A program made the translations under genes and the position numbers. The notes under the pieces are model-generated. The model was not told where the DNA came from and ran no database searches. It saw only the letters and a program-made list of their open reading frames with translations. From the NCBI GenBank assembly GCA_034231615.1, contig CM067319.1, forward strand, positions 2,686,501 through 2,750,500: a DNA stretch of 64,000 nt, written 5' to 3'. Source of the DNA: Meghimatium bilineatum (taxonomy: Eukaryota > Mollusca > Gastropoda > Stylommatophora > Philomycidae). Below, piece after piece: positions 1 to 11,064 of this stretch (positions are counted from its first letter, which is position 1; each line of letters opens with the position of its first letter).

Positions 1-142
1 CGACAGGCCACTGGTAACATAATGTCGTAAACGTTTCCAGACATCTATGGAGTTCATAAGGATAAAGTAGTACTCAACAATTCTTATGGTGGTAGCAAGA
101 GCCTTTTATCTTAGGTCTACAGTTCTAGATCTTCTTCTGCAT

Positions 143-430
143 TCATTCTCAAACTTCTGCAGACAAGCAAGATGTAGTCCGGAGAACAGAATGTGTTGTG
201 TCATGGTTTATAGCTTAGTTGTGATATCTGCACCTTCCAGCCTGACACATCTGACTTCCACATTGCTTCTGGATCCCTTTGACCTTATATGAGATAGGAC
301 GCCAAATTCACATCAAAACCTCCTTAGTTGCTCTTACAACATGCATCAAAGGTAAACAGTGTTGGTATTCTTTGCTCCCCTTTTAGGACCCAGCAACACA
401 CAGATAAGTTCTAGATCTTATGAGCGGAGT
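143..430 (-). repeat. SINE-S copy
   Basis: This is a dispersed repeat of about 280 bp with at least ten copies in the window. On its forward strand the family ends in GGAGTTTGAGAATGAA followed by a GAA-rich tail, and its middle contains GCTGAAGTCGGATGTGTC. This copy lies in BCKDHB intron 2 and reads on the minus strand. I see no open reading frame that could be its own, so it looks like a SINE or another non-autonomous retroposon. Confidence 0.75.
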
Positions 431-541
431 GTTAAATTCTGTATGCTCAATTTTCTTGAGGCGTGTGACCACTCAGCTGAGAGGGAACATTGGTAATAAC
501 ATATTTATTGAGCCATGTTTACAAAGACAATAATGACAAAC

Positions 542-619
542 CTGCTGAGGAATCCTTGGCAAGAGCTATATCCATAGCACTTGTGATAGACTGGAATAAG
601 TTCATGCGAGTTGTCTCTC
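542..619 (-). CDS. BCKDHB: BCKDHB exon 2
   Basis: This 78-nt exon encodes G-ETTRMNLFQSITSAMDIALAKDSSA and corresponds to the well-conserved 'QKMNLFQSVTSALD' region near the start of mature BCKDHB. The acceptor is TTCTAG before GAGAGACAAC, and the donor is GCAG|GTTTGT. It enters with two bases completing the glycine codon left by exon 1 and leaves in phase 1. Phase 1 is what is needed to start the valine that follows 'DPTA' in the human protein. No stop or frameshift is seen. Confidence 0.85.
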
Positions 620-989
620 CTAGAAGATTTTACATATTTTATCTCAAATTATTTTAAAATTAATCTGATAACAAAGGATTAAAAAAATTAACTTAAAAAA
701 AATTTACAGGCCCTTTTATGTTTAGTATTGTCTTCTCTTTGGTGCATTTTACAAAAATACTTTCTTCTTCCACTTTTGTTCTTTCTTGCCACACTCCAGC
801 TCCACAGCTTGCCCACTCCAGCTTCCATATCCTTAGTCTACTTCTGTGCTTTTTATAAACTTCTGCCAAATTGTACCATCAGGATGCAGTACAGAGAACA
901 TAATGTCTTCTTGATCAGACTATCCTGTTGCAACCTGGATTACCACACGCAAGAAAGTGAGGCTTCACAACTCTGGTTTGCATTCCACC

Positions 990-1834
990 ATCATAGCACA
1001 GGATTATCTTATAAGTGCACTGCTCTCCATCACCATCACAGCACATATCTTATAAGTGCACTGCTCTTCATCACAGCACATGATATCTTATAAGTGCACT
1101 GCTCTTCATCACAGCACATGATATCTTATAAGTGCACTGCTCTCCATCACCATCACAGCACATATCTTATAAGTGCACTGCTCTTCATCACAGCACATGA
1201 TATCTTATAAGTGCACTGCTCTTCATCACAGCACATGATATCTTATAAGTGCACTGCTCTCCATCACATCACAGCACATGATATCTTATAAGTGCACTGC
1301 TCTTCATCACCATCACAGCACATATCTTATAAGTGCACTGCTCTTCATCACAGCACATGATATCTTATAAGTGCACTGCTCTCCATCACATCACAGCACA
1401 TGATATCTTATAAGTGCACTGCTCTTCATCACAGCACATATCTTATAAGTGCACTGCTCTCCATTACCATCACAGCACATATCTTATAAGTGCACTGCTC
1501 TCCATTACCATCACAGCACATATCTTATAAGTGCACTGCTCTCCATTACCATCACAGCACATATCTTATAAGTGCACTGCTCTCCATTACCATCACAGCA
1601 CATATCTTATAAGTGCACTGCTCTCCATTACCATCACAGCACATATCTTATAAGTGCACTGCTCTCCATTACCATCACAGCACATATCTTATAAGTGCAC
1701 TGCTCTCCATTACCATCACAGCACATATCTTATAAGTGCACTGCTCTCCATTACCATCACAGCACATATCTTATAAGTGCACTGCTCTCCATTACCATCA
1801 CAGCACATATCTTATAAGTGCACTGCTCTCCATA
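990..1834. repeat. Minisatellite, 36-46 bp unit, about 20 copies
   Basis: The tandem unit contains CTTATAAGTGCACTGCTCT and a CATCACAGCACAT block. The left half mixes unit lengths of about 38 and 41-46 bp. The right half, from about 1440, is a run of nearly identical 41-bp units. This suggests recent expansion from the right. It abuts a LINE-4 fragment and lies in BCKDHB intron 1. The open frames across it on both strands are by-products of the periodicity. Confidence 0.95.
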
Positions 1835-1835
1835 G

Positions 1836-2626
1836 TATGCACTCATTGATGTGGAAATTAACAATAGACTGGCAAAAGCTAGTGCTGTATTTGGCAGATT
1901 ACGCAACAAAGTATGGGACAGAAGAGGTATAAGAACAACCACCAAACTACAAGTATATCATGCTGCTGTTATACCAACCTTACTATACGCCTGCGAAACG
2001 TGGACAGTGTATGCTAGACATGCAAGAAAATTAAATCATTTCCATCTTACCTGCCTACGTATATTACTAAACATCCATTGGTGGGACAAAGTACCAGACT
2101 ACGAGGTCTTGGAAAAATCAACCTCAATAAGCATCCACACAATACTTATGAAGGCGCAGGCATGCTGGGCAGGCCATCTTGTGCGTATGGAGAACTCGCG
2201 TTTGCCAAAACACATATATTATGGAGAACTCACGGCAGGATTTTGAAAAATTGGTGGACAGAAAAAGCGTTTCAAAGACACGCTCAAGTCATCCTTGAAA
2301 TATCTTAACATTGATGTAGGCGCGTGGGAGAGCCTCGCTCAGGATAGAACGGCATGGCGTTACAGCATTAGAACGGGAGCTCTAGCGGCGGAAGAATTCA
2401 GACAAGAAACTGCATGACAGAAGCGGACACGTAGAAAAGAAAAAACATCTCAACCTCACACAGATACCTTCTATTGTTGTCAATTCTGTAAAAGAACATT
2501 TTGTGTGCGCATTGGACTTGCTAGTCATTTAAAAACGCACTATTAACTTTTATTATTTTTAATATTTATTGTTATTATTATTATGGTTGAGTTTTTGGTC
2601 ATCGTCGATCACAACGGACAAACATC
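1836..2626 (+). mobile_element. LINE-4 copy, 3' part of ORF2 (degenerate)
   Basis: This is the C-terminal end of a non-LTR retrotransposon ORF2. From about 1851 it reads EINNRLAKASAVFGRLRNK, then a YACETWTVY segment and a WAGHLVRM segment, which is the usual thumb-side order in these RTs. Frameshifts follow around 2160-2250. At 2484-2545 a C2H2-like finger is readable (C-x2-C, then H-x4-H), followed by the family's tail, which resembles TGGTCATCATCACTTGTGAT. It is a 5'-truncated dead copy. Confidence 0.8.
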
Positions 2627-3132
2627 ATGTACTCTTAAGATTATGCCACCACAAAGTCTTAATTAGATGTTGATTATGTGATCTTCATATATTTTCAGCT
2701 AGGTCACACTTTCTTCCCTCACCCCTGGTCACTCTTACTTGTCATTCTTTGTATGTGCACATTATTCACCCTGCAGCCTTGTCTTATTCACTCTGTATTC
2801 AATTCCTGACTGCCCTTATTTGGTCAGCTCTATCTATTTTCAGTTCTGTGCTATTAACTAAATCACAGCGTTGCCCACCAATGAGTCTGCTCTTTCACTG
2901 CCTCTGACTCCTTCAGGACCAGGGCAGTATATCCAAGTAATACTTTGAACAACTGAGATGTTCAAGTAATGTGACCCATTCCTTTACTAACATGTACCTT
3001 TCTATCTTACACAACAAGCTTTGGGATCACTGTGTGAGTTGGTATTTCAGTCACTAATCTACTGAGTACCTCCATCACTGCTTCTATTTCTATTTTCCTG
3101 TTCAGTGTTGTAGTGAACTAGGAAGACAACTT
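2627..3132. other. Unassigned intron sequence
   Basis: This stretch lies in BCKDHB intron 1. I see no exon, repeat unit or conserved protein frame. It may continue the degenerate minus-strand LINE that is recognisable just to its right. Confidence 0.4.
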
Positions 3133-4080
3133 CTAAAACATCTTCTTGCCATCCTTGTAGGTAACAACATCCCATCTGCATGTATTCATTTTGCTGTTAA
3201 CTGAGCCATCAGTGTATATGATTATGTCTTGCAGTAAACTGAGCCATCTATGTACAGTAGAAATCCAACTATCCAAATTAATTGGGGATTGGGCAGATTC
3301 AGATAATTGGATATAGCTCAGGAATGAAGCAAAACAGTGTACATAAATACAATGAAATAAATGGAATTTTATTGATAAAAGTACAGTAATATGTAAGCAG
3401 CTATATATTTTGCAACTATGCAACAGTAAACATGGTGCAAACGGAATAGAGTGAACAGTGAAAACTGAACAGAGCTCATATCAAACTGACAAAAAAATGG
3501 TGATCTGCACAGCTGAAAAGGGCAATGACTCATTGCTTCGCTGCTATTAATAACTCCAGTTACATACCATAGCAATGGTACGTGTGCACTGTCCCGGAAC
3601 CTCTCTATCACGTCTGCTGCCGCTCTCTCTCTCAAATTATTTCACCCAAATTTGATTAAGATAATTGGATTTCTACTGTATATGATTATGTCTTTAGTGC
3701 AACTTGTCAAGTTCTTGCACATTTATTCTGATATCAGTCCAACATTCTTGACCCAGTTGTATTACTACATTTAAAACAGAGGTTTTCTCTTTGTCCACCA
3801 CCAGCCATACACTACCAATTTCTACTTCTTCCAATTCACATACTCTGAACAACATGTCATCTGCTTCTGCCTTCTATGACTTTGTACGATTGAATAGATT
3901 TTCCCTTTGTCTCATCCAGATGTTGGCGCAGAGTACTAGTGGTCATTGCTAGTTACATTAATGTGTGTCCTTACCTGCGCCACTCAATGTGGTACCTACC
4001 TTAATGCTGGAAAAACTAACACATTTCATGGTGGTATTTTTAGTTCATCCTGGCACTGCCCTCACAGCCTCATTTTAAAT
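3133..4080 (-). mobile_element. Degenerate LINE RNase H region
   Basis: Read on the minus strand, 3133-3240 encodes LQDIIIYTDGSVNSKMNT, containing the IYTDGS signature of RNase H domains in I-type non-LTR retrotransposons. The rest of the domain is displaced by the MITE at 3255-3678. About 45 bp next to the insertion, including TATATGATTATGTCTT, is present on both sides. The sequence up to about 4080 has scattered open pieces that I cannot align confidently. Confidence 0.5.
3255..3678. mobile_element. pogo/Tigger-like MITE, 424 bp
   Basis: The ends are inverted repeats: CAGTAGAAATCCAACTATCC on the left and a GGATTTCTACTG end on the right. A TA dinucleotide flanks each side (3253-3254 and 3679-3680), as in Tc1/mariner-pogo elements. 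The left end also has AATTAATTGGGG next to the TIR, typical of pogo-type MITEs. There is no transposase frame inside. Confidence 0.75.
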
Positions 4081-4429
4081 TCTTTATAATCTATCCACTT
4101 GTGTCAGTGACAACTTAAGCAAACCAAGGCCATAATTTATGATAGTCAAAAATTTAGTGAATGGAAAACTGCGGTAAAGTTTTGTCCTAATGTTAAAAAA
4201 ACAGCAGTCAACACCCTCACACCAACACCCCTTTTGAGCTCTGAGGAGTATGTAATTTACATGCATTGAAGGACAAACAGATCCGACAACAATACACCCA
4301 GGTCTTCCCTAGGGTTCACCTTTGTCCTTTGTGATCTTTAATATATATATATTATGATGGTAAAGGGTGAAAAAAATCAACATTCAAGATGGCTGACTTC
4401 TAAACACCATATTAAGAAGGAAGTTAGGT

Positions 4430-4690
4430 TGTTTTTTCAGCCATGTGAAGAGACACAATGGCATAGAGAAAGTTGTTGGAGGGGGCAAAATAAGGCAGAG
4501 CTGACCAAGACTTTGTAGGACGGGAGATATTCAGGAATGCATGCGCATTTCACTAGAGGAAGTGGGACAAATTTGTAGAAACTGGGGATTTCAGGAGATT
4601 CATATGGAAGACTACGTTCTGGAAAGAATACGTCACATGAAAACAATGGATGGACTGATTGGAAATGGCAGAACTCTCTCATATACAGTT
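4430..4690 (+). mobile_element. LINE ORF2 C-terminal fragment
   Basis: Translated on the plus strand with small gaps it reads DIQECMRISLEEVGQI and then YVLERIRHM. This is the same module as the 'W-x2-DI-x2-C-x2-MSLANAG' segment at 10430-10640 and the minus-strand copy near 53.6 kb. It is short and broken. Confidence 0.45.
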
Positions 4691-5625
4691 GGCAATCTGG
4701 TGTACATTAGGGTTTAGAAAGAAGACAAATTGTTCCGGATCTACAATATCATAATTGACGATAGATAACACTAGTATTTTCAGCTGCAGCAACAGAAAAA
4801 GTGACCATTGTTACATGTCTCCAGGCACTATAACTTTGCAGACAACTATTCTCTTTCTTTGTTTCTCTGAAGGTCAAATTCAATATTTACTGAATGAGTG
4901 GCTTTTGTTGAAAGTTATTCTTAGATATTTTACTTGTATTCCTGTCAATAATGAAGACAATACAACTGACAGCTGGCATTGTGTCTGTGACTAGCTAGTT
5001 ATTGTTCAACTAGGTGACCTTTGCCTTCAAGGGATTACAAACAGCATTGTGGGTAGTGCACCATATTCCATAATGAAGGATGCTTTAATTTTGCAACAAA
5101 CATTACATCCTCAGAATCTTAACTCCATATTCATACCTTAGTCATAATTGTAATGAGATAGAAAAACGTGGAAAAACTTGACCCTGAATGTTAAAGTAGG
5201 GACTGGGAATCATAATATAAAATGTATCTGATCCACCACTGCAATTGCATAAATTTAGTTAAGTAATAATTATCTCACAAAATTGAAAAATGCTGAGCTA
5301 CAAACTTAAAGCTAAGCTTACTCAAAGCACCACATAATCACATTAGACCTATCGGTGAAAGTACAGAATAGTTCTCTGCTGTGTTATAAATAGCACACTG
5401 TTGACAATTTTAACGATCCAACGTCATGGATTCCCGTGTAACACCAATCAAAATAATGGCTGCCGTGATGTCACATCCCGACAATCACACAGTACAACTC
5501 TAGACACAGACGAACTTATGAATAATCTGTTTTTTTCTTCCAATTTACACATTTTTACAATTTCCTATTATTTGTGGTGAGCAATCAGTATTTCTGCCCA
5601 CTATACACGGAGCGAGGTGCGCGCA
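4691..5625. other. Unassigned intron sequence
   Basis: This part of BCKDHB intron 1 holds no exon, RNA gene or tandem array that I can support. Confidence 0.4.
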
Positions 5626-5765
5626 CACATTAGAAATATTATTTCTAATCCTAACCTTACTCTAAGTACTTACCCGTAAGTTTGCCAAATTACACAACAA
5701 AGGTCAGGTAACACCTCGACAATAGAGCAAAGGTCACAGCGGAGAACTATAATGTACTTCAACCG
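5626..5765 (+). repeat. Element B, copy 1
   Basis: About 140 bp here recur at 58575-58712 at roughly 90% identity by eye. It opens with a near-palindrome, ATTAGAAATATTATTTCTAA, and includes ACTTACCCGTAAG and CACAGCGGAGAACTATAATG. The copy at 58.6 kb is fused directly to element A; here element A lies 1.4 kb away. I do not recognise the family. Confidence 0.7.
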
Positions 5766-6257
5766 ACCTATCTGTATGTTAAATATTAGTATGTATACAT
5801 ATATCTAGTTTGACTACATCATCATATCTGTAAGTAAGTTTTACTATCACTAAAAATAATTAAATTACTAAGTAATTGAAAGTAAACCTAGGCAATAGTA
5901 AGTAGGCCTATTTAGACGTTAGTAATTAACTACAAAAACAATTTCGTAAACTAATTGATTGCAAAACAAAAGTAAACAACAAACGTCAAATATGTTAAGA
6001 AACCGTGAGTGTCACGACAACAAGGTATTGTTGTGATAACTAAAGTAATAATTCTAAGGGAATATTAAGCTTAAATAATATCCCGTTTTTCCTTGTTAGT
6101 TACAATATAGTATACTTATACTATACTGTTCGTACGAGTAGCACTAGTAGTGCTAAGCTTACTTAACTACAGTTTTGAAGCAGAGTTCTCAGTTATTAAC
6201 TTATTATTAAGGCTGCAAAAAAAAATCAGCAAACTGCTCCAGTATAGATAAACATAC

Positions 6258-6405
6258 CATGTTCTCTAGATGGTGTATCGGGTACGTAATTGAAGTGCAT
6301 GCATCGTGCTGAAACCGATGTCTGATACACTGACGATGATTTCTGTGACAAAAAAGAGAACGTGTTTGCAGCTAAACATCGTAGACTTCCTAACTTGTGT
6401 GCCAT
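6258..6405 (-). CDS. BCKDHB: BCKDHB exon 1 (start codon and transit peptide)
   Basis: The 148-nt coding part encodes 49 residues, starting MAHKLGSLRCLAANTFSFLS, then a donor CATG|GTATGT. The first 35 residues have basic, Ser and hydrophobic residues and no acidic ones, as expected for a mitochondrial presequence. Residues 36-49 read MHFNYVPDTPSREH and match the start of the mature E1 beta subunit (human: HF-x4-PDPEPREYG). This is the first ATG, and the frame joins exon 2 correctly. Confidence 0.85.
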
Positions 6406-6960
6406 CTTTTTATCGTCTGCTCCGAAACAGTTGCCACTTCCACATTTAAATTCCTATAAAAAGCCAAATTGTATTAGAAAAAAAGCCAAACATAGCCAAA
6501 TAAAATCGAACAATATGTTCCTTATTCGAATGACAAGTTCATAAATTACGTCAAAATTAGAGGACTGGGTCTGGAAAAGTTTGACAGTTGTTGACAACGG
6601 GGAAGGAGAGGAGTTTAGCAATACTTAATGTCAACAACAACAAAAAGTGTATATATATTAATAAATTGCTTGAATTTTAAAAATGTTTCTAAACAAATTT
6701 TTTTAAGTAAATCATGAAGTACTTTTTCCTATAATTTATTGTTGGGGGGGGGGGGAGGAGGGGGGAAATATATTTAACATACTAAAGCATGGAATCTCTG
6801 TACATTATACATTTTATTGACATGAAAATGGTGGGATGTTACAAAATTGGCAAAAAAAACTTGTTGATGTAGTTTATGGATATGTTCTTACATTATTTTC
6901 CCTTACAATATAATATACTCGGAGTGTCATTAAAGAGATAGAATTATAAACGACAACATC
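6406..6960. other. BCKDHB 5' flank with long G tract
   Basis: This is the sequence upstream of the BCKDHB start. It should contain the promoter, but I see no clear TATA box or initiator that I would defend. At 6744-6765 there is a run of G interrupted only by two single A bases, which could form a G-quadruplex. The rest is AT-rich. Confidence 0.5.
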
Positions 6961-7065
6961 AGGCAGATAACCAAAACACTACCAGTTGGAACACACCAAC
7001 AGACAACAGATCAAGTGGTTTTCACACGCTTCCAGACTACCAACAGATAGCATGCCACAAATGGC
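6960..7065 (+). mobile_element. LINE-3 fragment
   Basis: It contains CAACAGACAACAGATCAAGTGG and TTCCAGACTACCAACAGATAGCATGCC-like sequence, equivalent to the 'QQIKWF-HISRLPSDSIPQQ' segment seen in better copies at 11.2 and 52.6 kb. Only about 100 bp remain. Confidence 0.45.
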
Positions 7066-7129
7066 CATGATGTTGTTGTTTGTTGAGTGCTGGATTCGAC
7101 TAGGCCATCTTGGGATGCCTAGTCACGTC

Positions 7130-8240
7130 GTTTTCAACCTAGTCCTAAGAAGGACTTTTTGGTTATATCGCGACGCTGGGTGCGGACACTGAGAACTGAC
7201 GAAAAGTACTTGAGCCTTGGCGAAAAGGCTGACGAAAGTTTGCTGAAGCTTGCTTTTAATCCCGGGACGTACTGCAGATAAGAAGAGTTGATCCTACCCG
7301 ATGCGTCGTTCACAGACATCGTGAACCCCTCGCCCAAGTTCGAGTCTCACACCACGCGTTTGAGAGCAAGGTGTTCTCGAGCTGAGCGACCTTGTCCCAA
7401 TAGCGCCTGAGCCCATCAGTTAGTGAACCCTTTCTCTCTGCAAGTGTATTTCCGGTATAGGAAAGCTTGACAGTAGAGTTGGGCCAGGGCTAAAATCGTT
7501 GTCCCTTTTGTGCCTGAGCCCATCAGGTACTGAACCCTTTCACTCTGCAAGTGTATTTCCGGTAAAGGAAAATCTTGACAGTAGAGTTGGGCCAGGACTG
7601 CCGTCGTTGTCTCTTTTTTGCCTAAGCCCATCGGGTTCGGAACCCTTTCTCTTCGCGAGCATATTTCCGGTATAGGAAGGCTCGACATTAGAGTTGGTTT
7701 AGGTCTTCTTGCTTTTCCGAGCGCCCACAATTGGGTCTGGGTCTCTGCTTATAAGGATCTCAGGTAACTAGAAGCTCGTCTCGGGCTAACAGAGATTATA
7801 GTTCCCCTTTCCTAGGAACTTTTCATTTGCAGTTCACGCTGCCCTCTGGCGCTGTTCTGCCCTTTCATTGTGTCATTGTACTCATTATGACATATATTTG
7901 TTTCTCTCCATTCAACCACCTTTACGTGCCTTTTACATTAGCCGCCCCTACAATGTTATGACTGGACTAGCATGTGTCGCTGCATGTCGACAGTGTCGCT
8001 GTATGTGGTGATGCAAATGGTGTCTGAGATATTGTCTGTCTCTTTTGCAGTCAAATCTATTTCCATCTGCTTCCTCCACATTCTCGGACACGATCCCCAA
8101 ATGATTTTGCCAGAATCAGCTCGAGCTGCTGTTTTCTGTTTCCAGGGTGCACCGCGAGGAGGTACATTTGGGGTCTTGGTTATCTGCTAACCCTGGGTCC
8201 GCCTAGAGCATTGCCTTCCCTTTGCACCCCACCTATTTCC
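7130..8240. mobile_element. Element A, copy 1 (unclassified, about 1.1 kb)
   Basis: This is a long multi-copy element; other copies are 57540-58574 (same orientation), 40180-41000 and 54040-54215 (opposite). The left part, 7404-7690, holds about three internal tandem units of roughly 110 bp (core GCCCATCAGGTACTGAACCC). The right part holds a minus-strand frame of 76 codons that starts QITKTPNVPPRGAPWKQK and ends at a stop near 7950. The RGAPWK core is kept in some frame in at least three copies. I cannot assign it to a known family; a LINE 5' region or a non-autonomous DNA element are both possible. Confidence 0.6.
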
Positions 8241-8615
8241 TGTTTAGGGTTGTTACTCTACACTGGAACATGTATCCCTTGACGTTCAAAGTAAAGCTAT
8301 CGACTGCACCGTGTGTTTTACGTAAGTAAGCATTCCCCCACATTAAAAAAATCTGGTTATTTTAGCAGAAAAGTACTAAAAAATATTTTCTAAAAATGTG
8401 TAAACAAAATGTGTCAACCTCGCCAGAGCTTTTTAACCCCTGTCAACAACAGTTACACTTTTCCCGACCCCATCCCAAATCCGAAAATTGTTGACGTAAT
8501 TTATATTTTTAAGGGGTCCCATTTATATTTTGTATGGCGTTTCCATGTGTTAACGAAGCTTATGGAATGCTCTGGTAAGAACGTCTGCATGTGATAGCAC
8601 ACGTCTACCGATTAG

Positions 8616-9050
8616 ATATACGTATCCCAGAGACCAGAATGCGCTTTGTCATGGTGTATAACTTGTCCGCGAAATATGAGCCCTTCGGCCAATCACATCG
8701 GATTTCAACATGGCTTGGCGTTACTTTGACCTGCTATGGCAGTGCTTCTTAGCCGTTGGACCACGGCCCGGTGCGCGGATGCGACAATATGTCTACTGGC
8801 CGTGAAACTTTCTCATTGAATTGTAATGTTATTTGGAACGTGTGTTGACAGGCCCGAATGGGAAGCAAAGAATAACAACACTGCTTACATTAGATGCCTG
8901 TCGTAAAATGCGATTAAAGTGGTTATAGGGTGACGTTGACTGTCCCATCCTATTTAGGGTTATTCCATCCAGAAGCCATGCTGAAGTCGGATGTGTTAGA
9001 TCGACAGGCTCAGATATCGTAGCAAAGATGTAAATCATGACAGTGTATTA
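8616..9050. repeat. Two SINE-S pieces head to head
   Basis: 8616-8757 is a minus-oriented piece, including GTCATGGTGTATAACTTG. 8850-9050 is a plus-oriented piece, including CATGCTGAAGTCGGATGTGT. Together they form an imperfect inverted pair with about 90 bp between. Confidence 0.6.
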
Positions 9051-9654
9051 CGTTCTACTGACTACTTCTTACTTATTTCCATTAATTTTAGAACGAAAAG
9101 AAGTAATGGTATTATGGGTAGACCCATAGGCCTACACGATTTGTTTGGACCGACCCTGACATTATGAAAAATAATTTTCCAGGCCGTGTCAGGTCGATAG
9201 GCCTACCTATCTAAAACGGAAGCTAAGAAGCGGTGTTTTATGGAATGGAACAGTCAACTTTCTTCACCACATACTTGATCTAATCGCCTCTTATGAGATG
9301 CGTGAAGAATGCCAGTGACAGAACTTCGTAGAAAATAATCATTCTATTTGATACATTATGAACAGAAGTATAGAACATGGGAAATTCTACGGTAAAGAGA
9401 CAGGGTGAGACAGAGACTGTCCATAAGTTACATCAACAAATTGTCTGGACAAGTTTGATAGTGGTTGATAAGGGTGGAGAGGAGGGTTGACGAAAGTTGA
9501 CATCAGCAAAACGGTGTTTTTTTTATAATTCATCGATATTTTTACAACGCTTGATGTGTGTCCATGGTGTTCTTAATGTTCTTCTATACTACCGCAACTC
9601 TACTTCTTATGCAATGTCCATTTCTATATATCTCATTTGGTTCTATATAAGTTA
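9051..9654. other. Unassigned spacer
   Basis: This lies between BCKDHB and PCNP. No exon-like or tandem structure was seen. Confidence 0.4.
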
Positions 9655-10140
9655 GAACACCAGATACCACCATTACTGCTCAACCTAAAGATGAGAATGG
9701 AAGTAAAGAGACAGATGATAAACCGTATTTTTATTCCACCACTGTGATAAAAATACCAGACATGGGTGCTGACAGCAGCCCAGCAGAAAAAACTTAGAAC
9801 ATGTGAGATGAAATGCATGAGAAAATCCGCAAGAGTGATCAAACTAGACAAAATGAGAAATGATGAAATCAGGAGAAGAATCGGTATAAGACAATGCACA
9901 TGATACACCGAGAAACAACAAATAAAATAGGTGTGACGCCTTATGAGAAAGAATGAACCATAACCAACTACAGACAAAAACATATAACATAGGAAGATCC
10001 GGATACAAGGCCAGATGAAGACATAGAAAAAGATGGATAGATAACATCAAGACAACACTGAACAAATACGGATTAAACGCAGCCAATGCGACACATCTGG
10101 CCTTTGATAAACAACTAAAGCTCTCAGCCACCATCCCTAC
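9655..10140 (+). mobile_element. LINE-3 ORF2 fragment
   Basis: Interrupted frames encode QTWVLTAAQQKKLRTCEMKC and NDEIRRRIGI. These match 'QTWTTTAQDKRKLVTAEMACL-RILGISLRDRVRND-IR' of the better LINE-3 copies at 11065-11455 and 52440-52915. Several stops and frameshifts show it is dead. Confidence 0.6.
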
Positions 10141-10429
10141 GCTTAACGGTAAGTGTGCATATTCTGACCATCATCCACACGAGGATTGACAAATAGACTA
10201 AAAACTCCCTGACAGGTTGATGGTTGGCTGTTGGTAGACAATCTCATTGCTTAACTCTTTTGATTTCTCTTGACATCTACGTCATTTGCATTGAAAAAGA
10301 AGAACATTGAAATTACTGAAACGAAATAAATGGTGGCTTCTAAATACCAGTAAAGACAGTAGTCATTCTGTAGGTGTACAGAAGGTTTAGGACAGTAAAG
10401 CGCCATGATGGTATCGAAAGACTGATTCT

Positions 10430-10640
10430 GGAGGGCAGTGTCAGATGATAGAAGAAGAGGAAAACAAAGAAGACGATGGACCAGCGACATCGAAGAATGT
10501 GTAAACATGTCTCTGGCCAATGCCGGCCTGCTCGCCCGAGAAACGTTAAGGGTATCCACAATGAAGACAATGTTCTGGACAGAATGTCACGTGATATACC
10601 ACGTCATTTCTGCGTCTTGGTTACATCCCTCTTAGTGGTT
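10430..10640 (+). mobile_element. LINE ORF2 C-terminal fragment
   Basis: The segment RRRWTSDIEECVNMSLANAG is followed by a frame that drifts into DRMSRDIPRHF. It is the same module as the minus-strand fragment at 53530-53790. This is the last part of a non-LTR ORF2. Confidence 0.6.
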
Positions 10641-10965
10641 TCATAATAGCAAATGTTCGTGACCAATCTATAAAAATAAGACATAGTAGCAAAATAAAAA
10701 CAAAACAGAATCAGCACTTTTACGTGATGTTGATTATTGATGTGGTTTTCGTTGGTCACTATGTTTAAACTGTGTGTCGCTCGTCAACGCCGACCCACGA
10801 AAAGCGCGGGAATATCGAAAATATAACTTTGGTCTATATAACTAATATAAGAAGTCTTGATTGAATTCTGTTGGCGAGTCTTGTATTGACGAAAGTCACG
10901 GGTTAAGCATTGCAATACAGACACCATGGATACATTACAGAGACAGACCATGCAAAAGACAAAGA

Positions 10966-11064
10966 ATTCTTAAGGCTAACGAAAATTGAACCAGGTCCGT
11001 TCTAGCGGCACGGAATCGTCTTGCAACACAAGTAAACAGATTTTCTGTACTTGACCAACCACCT
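10966..11064 (-). mobile_element. tRNA-like retroposon fragment
   Basis: On the minus strand it reads GGTTGGTCAAGTACAG, then GCCGCTAGAACGGACCTGG and TTCAATTTTCGTTAGCC. This is an A-box-like and a B-box-like block in tRNA order. The same sequence forms one end of the insertion at 61264-61535, which is bounded by a 15-bp target duplication. Confidence 0.6.

Larger units (their letters stand above)
542..6405 (-). other. BCKDHB: BCKDHB homologue, 5' part of gene (exons 1-2)
   Basis: This is the span of the first two coding exons of the branched-chain 2-oxoacid dehydrogenase E1 beta subunit. The enzyme works in the mitochondrial matrix, where the E1 alpha2-beta2 tetramer decarboxylates the keto acids of leucine, isoleucine and valine. 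Exon 1 (6258-6405) and exon 2 (542-619) join in phase 1 to give 75 residues that match the family: a transit peptide, the HF-x3-PD-x-P-x-RE-x-G stretch, then MNLFQSITSAMDIALAKDS. Intron 1 is about 5.6 kb and filled with a minisatellite, LINE pieces and a pogo-like MITE. The remaining exons, with the thiamine-diphosphate site, lie beyond the left edge. Confidence 0.85.

Noticed and set aside
728-1093. 121-codon frame running into the 1-kb minisatellite
   Set aside because: No recognisable protein; its last third is repeat units.
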